A program made the translations under genes and the position numbers. The notes under the pieces are model-generated. The model saw nothing but the letters and a program-made list of their open reading frames with translations, did no database searches and had not been told where the DNA came from. From the NCBI GenBank assembly GCA_016707605.1, contig JADJHJ010000012.1, positions 1 to 64,000 on the forward strand: a stretch of 64,000 nucleotides of DNA, read 5' to 3'. The DNA comes from Candidatus Promineofilum glycogenicum (lineage in GTDB: Bacteria; Chloroflexota; Anaerolineae; Promineifilales; Promineifilaceae). Positions 28,655-34,995 of the stretch are shown here, in pieces. Each line of letters opens with the position of its first letter. Position 1 is the stretch's first letter.

Positions 28655-30532
28655 ATGACCCACGTTGCGATCTGGCGAAAGTTGTGGCGCACGCGCGCGA
28701 TGCTGTTGCTGGCCGGGTTAGCCGGCGTTGTGGCCGCGCTGGCTGCGGTTGGCGGCGCGGCCGGCCAGAGCCGCGCCCGCCTGGTGCCCATCGGCGCGGG
28801 CTACGAGAGCGACACGCTGGAACTGTTCGCCGCCCAGGCCGCGGCCCACGACAGCGACGGCGTCGTCACCATCCGCGTGCTGCCCATCACCTACCACCTC
28901 AACCCCTACTCCATCGGCGGCAACGTCCGCCGGTCGAACCTGGAACTGGCTCAGGGGCGGGCCGACCAGATCGGCGAGGCGTGCGTCGCCGTGGCTGCCG
29001 CCGGGCAGACGTGTATGTCCAGCGTGGTTGACATTCAGATTCGCCGCGATGCCCTCGACCCGACTCGCGTGGCCCAGCTTGGCCCGGAGGTGGACGGCTT
29101 CTACATCCTCGGCGGCGATCAGACGGTGGCCATGCGCGTCGTGGCCAACACGCCGACCGAGGCGGCGCTGGCGGCGGGCTACGAGGCTGGGGCGGCCGTC
29201 GGTGGCAATAGCGCCGGGGCAGCGGTCATCTCGCGCTACATGATCGGCGGCTACCTGGGCGATAACTTCGCCTGGCACGGGCTGCATCAGGGGGCGCTGG
29301 ACCTGTGGTATGGCCCCGACGAGGCCGAGACGCGCGGCCTCATCTTCGGCTTGCAGGAAGCGGTCATTGACCAGCACGTGCTGGAGCGCGGCCGCACGGC
29401 GCGGCTGATTCAGGCGATGGTCGAGAAGCCGGGCGATAAGCTGGCCGTGGGCTTCGATTGGGGCACGGCCGGCGTCATCGACGAGAGCCTGGTCGTGCGC
29501 GACGTGACCGGCTGGTACGCGGCCATCGCCCTGGACGGCGAGACCTACGGCGCGGCGGCCGGGGCGCAGTACCTCGGCAGCGATCCGGCCATCCTCGACA
29601 TTCACGACGTGGCCTTTCACATTCTGCCGCCGGGGCCGTATGCCTATGACCTGGCGGCGCGGCAGCCGTGGGTGGACGGCGCGGCGCAACCCGCGCCCGA
29701 CATCAGCGGACGCAACTTCGACGCCCTGCTGGCCCCGGCCGGCGCGGGGGCGCTCTACGTCTCCGGCGACCTGAGCGCGGCCACGCGCGGCGCGGTGATG
29801 GCCGAGTTCGTGGCCGCGGCCAACGCCGCCGACGGGCCGACCATCGTCCTGTCGGCCGGGCCGCGCACCCGCGCCGCCGACGGCTGGGGGCGCTACTGGC
29901 GCAACCGGCTGCGTGGCATGGGGCTGGACGAGCGGCCGGCGCTGCTGACGCTGACCCCGACCACCGACCAGGCGGCGCTGGCCGCGCAACTGGCCGGCGC
30001 CGGGGCGATCTTCTTCACCGGCAACGACGCGGCGCTGATGGCCGAACTGGTGGCGGCCATGCAAGCGGCCGGAACGGACGCCGCGTTGCGCGATTGGTGG
30101 CTGGGCGGCGGCGTGCTGCTGGCCGACCGGGCGGCGGCGGCGGCCGTCGGCGCGGCCATGAGCGCCGAGCAGACGCCGACCAGCGACAACGTTGAGTACC
30201 AGTCGAGCGACAGCTTCCTGGCTGATTATGTCAATATTCAACCCGGCCTGGGCCTGCTGCCGGCCGTGTTCGAGCCGCGGCCGCTGTACGACTACCTCTA
30301 CGGCCGCATGGTCAGCCACGTCATGGCCGCGCCGGAGACGCTGGTCGTCGGGGTGGAGCGCGGCGCGGCGCTGCGGGTGACGCCCGACGCGGTGACGGTC
30401 ATCGGCGACGAGGCGGCGCTGCTGCTGGACGGCCGCTACGCCACCACGCTGGCCGTGGGCGACAACGAGGCCTTTGCGGCGACGTGGTTGTTGTTGGATA
30501 CGTTTGCGCCGGGTGGTGTGTTGGCGGAGTAA
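28655..30532 (+). CDS. exported cyanophycinase-like (S51) protein with a second degenerate S51 domain
   Basis: ATG 28655 with GGAGG eight bases upstream; 625 residues. An N-terminal signal-anchor (AMLLLAGLAGVVAALAAVGGAAG) suggests export. First domain: GGDQTVAMRVVANTP and the nucleophile motif VGGNSAGAAVISRYM (Ser about 185), as in cyanophycinases, serine peptidases that cut the Asp-Arg storage polymer. Second half: a similar order of elements, AIFFTGNDAALMAELVAAM (about 455) and GGGVLLADRAAAAAVGAAM (about 485), but without the Ser, so probably a non-catalytic copy. Whether the substrate is cyanophycin is uncertain; no cyanophycin synthetase is in the window. Confidence 0.85.
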   Translation: MTHVAIWRKLWRTRAMLLLAGLAGVVAALAAVGGAAGQSRARLVPIGAGYESDTLELFAAQAAAHDSDGVVTIRVLPITYHLNPYSIGGNVRRSNLELAQGRADQIGEACVAVAAAGQTCMSSVVDIQIRRDALDPTRVAQLGPEVDGFYILGGDQTVAMRVVANTPTEAALAAGYEAGAAVGGNSAGAAVISRYMIGGYLGDNFAWHGLHQGALDLWYGPDEAETRGLIFGLQEAVIDQHVLERGRTARLIQAMVEKPGDKLAVGFDWGTAGVIDESLVVRDVTGWYAAIALDGETYGAAAGAQYLGSDPAILDIHDVAFHILPPGPYAYDLAARQPWVDGAAQPAPDISGRNFDALLAPAGAGALYVSGDLSAATRGAVMAEFVAAANAADGPTIVLSAGPRTRAADGWGRYWRNRLRGMGLDERPALLTLTPTTDQAALAAQLAGAGAIFFTGNDAALMAELVAAMQAAGTDAALRDWWLGGGVLLADRAAAAAVGAAMSAEQTPTSDNVEYQSSDSFLADYVNIQPGLGLLPAVFEPRPLYDYLYGRMVSHVMAAPETLVVGVERGAALRVTPDAVTVIGDEAALLLDGRYATTLAVGDNEAFAATWLLLDTFAPGGVLAE

Positions 30533-30542
30533 CGCGCCGAAG

Positions 30543-30612
30543 CGCAGGGGAGCAGGGGAGCGGGGGAGATTCTTTCACCCCTGCTCCCCCGCTCCCTGCT
30601 CCCCCGCCCTTG
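30543..30612. repeat. heptamer/octamer-armed palindromic element (GGGGAGC words)
   Basis: AGGGGAGC words on the left and GCTCCCC-type words on the right, with a short centre (ATTCTTTCA). It sits between two co-directional genes and ends eight bases before the next ATG. Confidence 0.8.
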
Positions 30613-30619
30613 AAAGCCG

Positions 30620-31549
30620 ATGCTCAACAAACTCATCCCCCTCACCCGCCTGGCCCGCCCCCTCTTCCTCGTGGGCGGGTTTGTTTTCTATGGGCTGGGG
30701 GTGGCCATCGCCCGCTATGAGGGGGCGGCGCTGGACGTGACGGCGCTGCTGTGGGGGCAACTGGCGGTGACGGCGGCGCAACTGATGACCCACTTCGCCA
30801 ACGACACCTTCGACCTGGCCGCCGACCGGGCCAACGCCACGCCAACGCGCTGGTCGGGCGGCAGCCGGGTGCTGGTGGAGGGGCTGCTGTCGGCGCGGGT
30901 GGGGCTGGGGGCGGCGCTGGTGAGCGGCGCAGTGGCGCTGCTGGCCGTCGTTGGCGTGGCGTGGGTCGGGGCCGGCGGCTGGGCGGTGGCCCTGCTGCTG
31001 GCGTCCATCGCCCTGGCCTGGTTCTACAGCGCGCCGCCGCTGCGGTTGCATTCGCGCGGCCTGGGCGAGCTAACGGTGGCTCTCATCGTGCCGGTGCTGA
31101 CGCCGCTGGTCGGCTACACCATCCAGCAGGGCGCGCCGGGCCGCCTGCCGCTGCTGGCCGTCGCGCCGCTGGCCTGCTTCCAGGTGGCTATGATTCTCGT
31201 CATCAACTTCCCCGACGCCGCCGGCGATCATCACGCGGGCAAGCGCACGCTGGTGCTGCGGCTGGGCGGCGAACGGGCGGCGCGGCTGCACGTGGCCCTG
31301 CTGGCGCTGGCTTATCTGATGTTGCCGCTGCTGGTGTTGGCCGGGCTGCCGGGGATAGTGGCGGCGGCCGTCCTGTTGCCGCTGCCGCTGGCCGCATGGC
31401 TGGCCTGGCGCATGGCCCGCGGCGACTGGCGCAACCCGGCGGCCTGGAACAGCCTGGGGTTCTGGAGCATTGGGCTGTTGATGGCGACAGCGGGGTTAGA
31501 GTTGATTGCGTTTCTTGTAGCGTGGATTGGTATCCCGCTCCCCTTGTAG
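30620..31549 (+). CDS. UbiA-family prenyltransferase, MenA-like
   Basis: 309 residues with about nine hydrophobic segments. The two Asp-rich prenyl-diphosphate/Mg sites are NDTFDLAADRAN (residues about 70-81) and NFPDAAGDHHAGKRTLVLRLG. Overall similarity is closest to 1,4-dihydroxy-2-naphthoate polyprenyltransferases of menaquinone synthesis, but other quinone prenyltransferases share these motifs. The stop codon TAG is the TAG of the GTAGC boundary of the palindromic repeat, and the partner gene on the other strand ends in the same repeat. Confidence 0.85.
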   Translation: MLNKLIPLTRLARPLFLVGGFVFYGLGVAIARYEGAALDVTALLWGQLAVTAAQLMTHFANDTFDLAADRANATPTRWSGGSRVLVEGLLSARVGLGAALVSGAVALLAVVGVAWVGAGGWAVALLLASIALAWFYSAPPLRLHSRGLGELTVALIVPVLTPLVGYTIQQGAPGRLPLLAVAPLACFQVAMILVINFPDAAGDHHAGKRTLVLRLGGERAARLHVALLALAYLMLPLLVLAGLPGIVAAAVLLPLPLAAWLAWRMARGDWRNPAAWNSLGFWSIGLLMATAGLELIAFLVAWIGIPLPL

Positions 31550-31614
31550 CGCGGGTTGGCAACCCGCCTCTTCTGTTTCGCAAGGTTGAAGAGCGGGTTG
31601 CCAACCCGCGCTAC
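31546..31614. repeat. GTAGC-bounded palindromic element supplying stop codons to both flanking genes
   Basis: GTAGC at 31546 and GCTAC at 31610 bound two copies of the palindrome GCGGGTTG-G-CAACCCGC separated by about 30 bp. The outer TAG on each strand is the stop codon of the two converging UbiA genes. A related element is at 42506-42570. Confidence 0.85.
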
Positions 31615-32510
31615 AAGGTTAGTAAGACATACTCCGCGTAGAACAACCCCCACAACACAAAGTACAGCCGGGCCATGGACGGCGGCCGGGCGGGGTTGGT
31701 GCGCAGGCTGACGGCCCAGAAGATGGCCAGCAGGGCCAGCCGCGCGGCGATGAGGGCAATGGCCGCCACGTCTGGCCGGGCCAGCAGCGCGCCGATGGGC
31801 AGCAGGTAGAGCGCCGTCAGCAGCGCCCGGCCGACGGCAAAGGCCCGCCGCGGCCCCCAGCGCACGGCGAACGAACCGACACCGTGACGGCCGTCGCCCA
31901 AGTGGTCGGGAATGTCTTTGAAGAGGGCGATGACCAGGCCAAAGCCGAAGAAGAACGGCAGCGCGGCCCGCAGCGACGGCGGTAGCGCGCCGGGAGAGCC
32001 GGCAAAGTGGTTATAGACGCCGAAGTTGGCAATGAAACCGCGGGCCAGGGCGATGCTGAGCGCGGCCGGCAGCGCCCGCTCCTTGAAGCGCGTTGGCGGC
32101 AGCGAGTAGGCCGTGCCAATGAACATGACCGCGGCCAGCGTGAGGGTCAACGTTGCGCTCTGGGTGGCAGCCAGGGCCACGGCCGCCGCGCCCGCGCTCA
32201 GGACGATGGCCCGCCCCCGTCGCGGCGACAGATCGCCCCGCGCCAGGGGCAACGCTGGCTTGTTGACCCGGTCAATGGCCACGTCGGTCAACTGGTTCAA
32301 CCCGACGACGTAGAGATTGGCCAGCAGGCAGGCCAGCCAGGCAACGAACAGGCCACCGACCGACGCCACGGCCGCGCCCCCGGCGATGAGGTAGAGGCAG
32401 ACGACTTGCACGCTGGTGGCGATGACGGTGTGCAGCCGGCTAAAGCGTACCAGAGTCGCCGGGCTAAAAGCCACCGGCGCGGTTAGCTGTTCGGGTTCAG
32501 AACGGGCCAT
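31611..32510 (-). CDS. UbiA-family prenyltransferase, homogentisate phytyltransferase-like
   Basis: Start ATG 32510 (ARSEPEQL): TACAAT lies six bases upstream, matching the leaderless pattern seen elsewhere; the adjacent ATG 32513 is the alternative. About 299 residues, multispanning. Motifs NQLTDVAIDRVNKPALPLA and FKDIPDHLGDGRHGVGSFAVRWG are typical of homogentisate phytyl/solanesyl transferases (tocopherol/plastoquinone branch), which attach a prenyl chain to an aromatic acid. No homogentisate pathway genes are adjacent. The stop codon lies in the palindromic repeat. Confidence 0.85.
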   Translation of the reverse strand: MARSEPEQLTAPVAFSPATLVRFSRLHTVIATSVQVVCLYLIAGGAAVASVGGLFVAWLACLLANLYVVGLNQLTDVAIDRVNKPALPLARGDLSPRRGRAIVLSAGAAAVALAATQSATLTLTLAAVMFIGTAYSLPPTRFKERALPAALSIALARGFIANFGVYNHFAGSPGALPPSLRAALPFFFGFGLVIALFKDIPDHLGDGRHGVGSFAVRWGPRRAFAVGRALLTALYLLPIGALLARPDVAAIALIAARLALLAIFWAVSLRTNPARPPSMARLYFVLWGLFYAEYVLLTL

Positions 32511-32516
32511 CATTCT

Positions 32517-32522
32517 ATTGTA
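32517..32522 (-). promoter_or_regulatory. -10 element, leaderless start of the HPT-like gene
   Basis: TACAAT on the minus strand, six bases before ATG 32510. Confidence 0.45.
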
Positions 32523-32556
32523 ACTGCCGTTGAACGAATGGCGACAGGGTGGCCGA

Positions 32557-32618
32557 ATCTGCTCGACGCCACCCGCCACTCGCCACCCGCAACTCATAAC
32601 TCGTCGCTCATAACTAGC
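32557..32618. repeat. heptamer repeat (GCCACTC / ATAACTC words) between divergent genes
   Basis: Eight or so 7-bp words (GCCACCC, GCCACTC, GCAACTC, ATAACTC, GTCGCTC) in one orientation only, placed between two divergent leaderless genes. It overlaps the expected -35 region of the CoA-binding gene. Confidence 0.75.
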
Positions 32619-32619
32619 G

Positions 32620-32625
32620 TATAAT
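32620..32625 (+). promoter_or_regulatory. -10 element, leaderless start of the CoA-binding protein gene
   Basis: TATAAT is followed by six bases and ATG 32632; no Shine-Dalgarno. Confidence 0.55.
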
Positions 32626-32631
32626 CCCCCC

Positions 32632-33048
32632 ATGACCGACCAGGAAACCATCGAACGTATTCTGCGCGAGGCCAAGCACGTGGCCGTCGTTGGCCTGACC
32701 GACGACCCGACGCGGCCGAGCCACTTCGTGCCCGCCTATCTCCAGAACAACGGCTATCACATCATCCCCATCAACCCGACGATCAGCGGCGCGGTGTTGG
32801 GGGAGATGGTTTACCCCTCGCTGGCCGACGCGCCGCGGCCGATTGACGTGGTGCAGATCTTCCGCCGCAGCGAGGAAGTGGGGCCGATTGTCGAGGAGGC
32901 CATCGCTGTTGGAGCGAAGGCGGTGTGGATGCAGTTGGGGGTTAGCAACGAAGAGGCCGCCGCCGCCGCCCGCGCCGCCGGGCTGGACGTGGTGATGAAT
33001 CAGTGCATGAAGGTGCAGCACGCGCGGCTGAACAGCACGCTAATCTAG
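32632..33048 (+). CDS. CoA-binding domain protein (YccU-like)
   Basis: 138 residues forming a single Rossmann-type CoA-binding domain: HVAVVGLTDDPTRPSHFVPAYLQNNGYHIIPINP, a loop VYPSLADAPRPIDVVQIFRR, then GAKAVWMQLGV and the end GLDVVMNQCMKVQHARL with the conserved NxCMxxEH-like element. Small stand-alone members are soluble proteins of unclear physiological role. Leaderless promoter upstream; a palindromic terminator-like repeat downstream. Confidence 0.93.
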   Translation: MTDQETIERILREAKHVAVVGLTDDPTRPSHFVPAYLQNNGYHIIPINPTISGAVLGEMVYPSLADAPRPIDVVQIFRRSEEVGPIVEEAIAVGAKAVWMQLGVSNEEAAAAARAAGLDVVMNQCMKVQHARLNSTLI

Positions 33049-33116
33049 GGGCCAGGGGCCAGGTTCCAGGGGCCAGGGAAGCACGCTCTTCCCTGGCCCC
33101 TGGAACCTGGCCCCTT
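33049..33116. repeat. heptamer-armed perfect inverted repeat between convergent genes
   Basis: Arms of 27 bp (33055-33081 and 33088-33114) built from GGGGCCA/GGTTCCA words, identical when reverse-complemented, with a six-base loop. It lies between the stop codons of two converging genes and would form a strong bidirectional hairpin. Confidence 0.9.
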
Positions 33117-33117
33117 C

Positions 33118-33219
33118 TTAATACTGTTTGCCGCGCCGATACCAGATGACCAGCAACATACCGATGCCCAGCGCCAGCGGCGTCAGAACAAATAGTGCGG
33201 GAAACAACTGCGATTCCAT
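33118..33219 (-). CDS. 33-residue single-TM protein
   Basis: ATG 33219 to TAA 33118. The peptide starts MESQLFPALFVLTPLALGIG and ends with VIWYRRGKQY: an outside-facing N terminus, one hydrophobic helix, and a basic cytosolic tail. GAGG lies about nine bases upstream. The topology resembles small accessory subunits of membrane complexes (for example PsbX- or CcoQ-like peptides), but no family can be assigned. It is tightly followed by the palindromic repeat. Confidence 0.5.
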   Translation of the reverse strand: MESQLFPALFVLTPLALGIGMLLVIWYRRGKQY

Positions 33220-33231
33220 TGGCTCAGTTCC

Positions 33232-33268
33232 TCTTCCCTAATCCCTAGCCCCTAATCCCTAATCCCTT
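33232..33268. repeat. heptamer repeat (CTAATCC words), one arm
   Basis: AATCCCT words repeated three times with one AGCCCCT. It overlaps the 3' end of the membrane cyclase gene and supplies its stop codon. The complementary pair is at 34905-34980. Confidence 0.8.
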
Positions 33269-34513
33269 TCTTCTCCCCTCCACCAGCCACGTCCGCATCT
33301 CCCCCTTGCCCTTGATCTCAATCGTGCCGCGCGGGTGGCAGATGAAGTCGGCCTTGATCAACTCGTAGGTGCGCTCGCTGACCTGGATGCAGTCGGGCAG
33401 GCCCGATGACTCCATGCGGCTGGCGACGTTGACCGGGTCGCCCCAAACGTCGTAGCTGAACTTGGCCCGGCCGATGACGCCGGCCATGATCGCGCCGCTG
33501 TTGATGCCGATGCGGTGGCGCACGCGGTCGGCATGGGGCGAGGGCCAGGCGCGCACGAAAGCCAGCATCTCCAGCGCGGTGTCAACCAGGGCGTGGGCGT
33601 GGTCGGGGCGGGGCGTGGGCACGCCGGAGACGACCATGTAGCCGTCGCCGATGGTGCGGATTTTCTCCAGGCCGTGGCGGGCGACGATGGCATCGAAGGC
33701 GCTGTGGATGTCGTTGAGCAGTTCGACGACAAGCTCTACGCCCAACTCGGCCGACAGCGGCGTGAACCCGGCGATGTCGGCGAAAAGGATGCTGGCCTCG
33801 TCGTAGCACTCGGCGATGGTGCCTTCGCCCGCCTTCAGCCGCGCGGCGATGGACTGCGGCAAGACGTTGAGCAGCAGTTGCTCCGACTTGGCCCGCTCCA
33901 GCAGCAGCAAGTCGCGCGAGCGGTCGCGTTGGCGGGTGCTATAGGCCAGCAGCAGGAAGACGACGACCGATGGCCCGATGATGTTCATGATGAAGAAGGT
34001 AGTCATCAAGTCAACCACTGGTGGACTAGCGGGCGCGATGCCCATCGGCAGCACGCCGGCGTCCATCAGACCGGCGACGATGACCAGCACGGCGAACGCC
34101 AGGAACCAACCCGTCGCCTGCCGTCGCCCGGCAAAGAGCATCGCCCCCACGGGCGAAGTCAGCGACCACAGGATGACGCCGCTGGAGTTGACGAAGCCGC
34201 CCAGGACAAGCATGAGTGCGGCCGGGAAGAGCAGCGTCACGAGCAACTGCGTGAAGCGAAAGAGGTGGTAGCGGCCGGTCAGGGCGTAGTAGCCGATGCT
34301 GATAAACGACAGAGCCGCATAGAGGAGCGGGATAGCCCCGGCGGTGACCGCGCCGGTGTAGAGGTAGATCAAGCCCCAGAGCAGACTGAGGAGGGCCATC
34401 ACCGTCGAAGAGGTGATGAGCAAGTCCTGGTGTAGTTGCTCGCGTTCGGCGCGCTCCGAAAGCCGGACGGCGTCGGGCACGGCCAACAAGGGGCCACTGA
34501 CGGTTGTTTTCAC
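33245..34513 (-). CDS. membrane class III adenylate/guanylate cyclase
   Basis: 422 residues from GTG 34513. Six hydrophobic segments occupy residues about 30-200 (for example VMALLSLLWGLIYLYTGAV). A linker helix with a LLLNVLPQSIAARLKAGEGTIAE segment, typical of cyclase transducer elements, leads to the catalytic domain: ASILFADIAGFTPLSAELG (metal Asp), IRTIGDGYMVVSGVP (second metal Asp), RIGINSGAIMAGVIGRAKFSYDVWGDPVNVASRMES. Both metal-binding Asp residues are present, so it is probably active. The last residues (KGLGIRG) and the stop are encoded by the heptamer repeat. The leaderless -10 is at 34520-34525. Confidence 0.92.
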   Translation of the reverse strand: MKTTVSGPLLAVPDAVRLSERAEREQLHQDLLITSSTVMALLSLLWGLIYLYTGAVTAGAIPLLYAALSFISIGYYALTGRYHLFRFTQLLVTLLFPAALMLVLGGFVNSSGVILWSLTSPVGAMLFAGRRQATGWFLAFAVLVIVAGLMDAGVLPMGIAPASPPVVDLMTTFFIMNIIGPSVVVFLLLAYSTRQRDRSRDLLLLERAKSEQLLLNVLPQSIAARLKAGEGTIAECYDEASILFADIAGFTPLSAELGVELVVELLNDIHSAFDAIVARHGLEKIRTIGDGYMVVSGVPTPRPDHAHALVDTALEMLAFVRAWPSPHADRVRHRIGINSGAIMAGVIGRAKFSYDVWGDPVNVASRMESSGLPDCIQVSERTYELIKADFICHPRGTIEIKGKGEMRTWLVEGRRKGLGIRG

Positions 34514-34519
34514 ATACTC

Positions 34520-34525
34520 AGTATA
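34520..34525 (-). promoter_or_regulatory. -10 element, leaderless start of the membrane cyclase gene
   Basis: TATACT on the minus strand, six bases before the GTG start codon at 34513. Confidence 0.5.
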
Positions 34526-34552
34526 GCCGATTGTCGCCGCGTAGGGCAGGAA

Positions 34553-34764
34553 TTATCCTGCCCTACGGATGGCGGGGGCGGGGCGAGTCGGCTTCTGTTC
34601 CGGCGGGCGGGCCGCACCGAAGCGCTCGTCCAGATGGCGGCTGATGATCTCCGGGGGCTTGATGTAGGTGCGGGCGTTGTACCACGCGCCGTGAATCTCA
34701 AGTAGCGCTCGCCGTCGAATTCGACGGTGTTGGTATTGCTCAGGTCTTTTTTGCTGTCGGCCAT
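34553..34764 (-). pseudogene. small hypothetical protein with a one-base frameshift
   Basis: The N-terminal part reads MADSKKDLSNTNTVEFDGER and then YL. At about 34705 one base is missing; in the next frame it continues EIHGAWYNARTYIKPPEII and SRHLDERFGAARPPEQ. Joined, this is a soluble protein of about 69 residues without a recognised family. The clean codon pattern in both halves suggests a real gene with an indel. Confidence 0.45.
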
Positions 34765-34897
34765 GTTGTTGCCGCTTCCCTGAGGCGCGGGGGCGGCGGC
34801 CCCTATCTCCCGGGCGGGCGCGTCTCACTACTGCCCGATGGTCCCGTTCGTTCCACGCTGAGCGTAGCATCGGCGCGTTACAATTCGTATAACAATG

Positions 34898-34984
34898 AGG
34901 GGTTAGGGATTAGGGGCTAGGGATTAGGGATTAGGGAAGAGCGCTCTTCCCTAATCCCTAATCCCTAGCCCCTAATCCCTTTCT
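34898..34984. repeat. 76-bp perfect palindrome made of GGATTAG heptamers
   Basis: 34905-34980 is an exact palindrome with no loop: 38-bp arms of AGGGATT/AGGGGCT words meeting at AAGAGC|GCTCTT. The same words and centre occur at 48855-48923. It lies in the gap after the frameshifted small gene and before the stop of the DUF5060-like gene. Confidence 0.92.
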
Positions 34985-34995
34985 TGCCAGACTCT

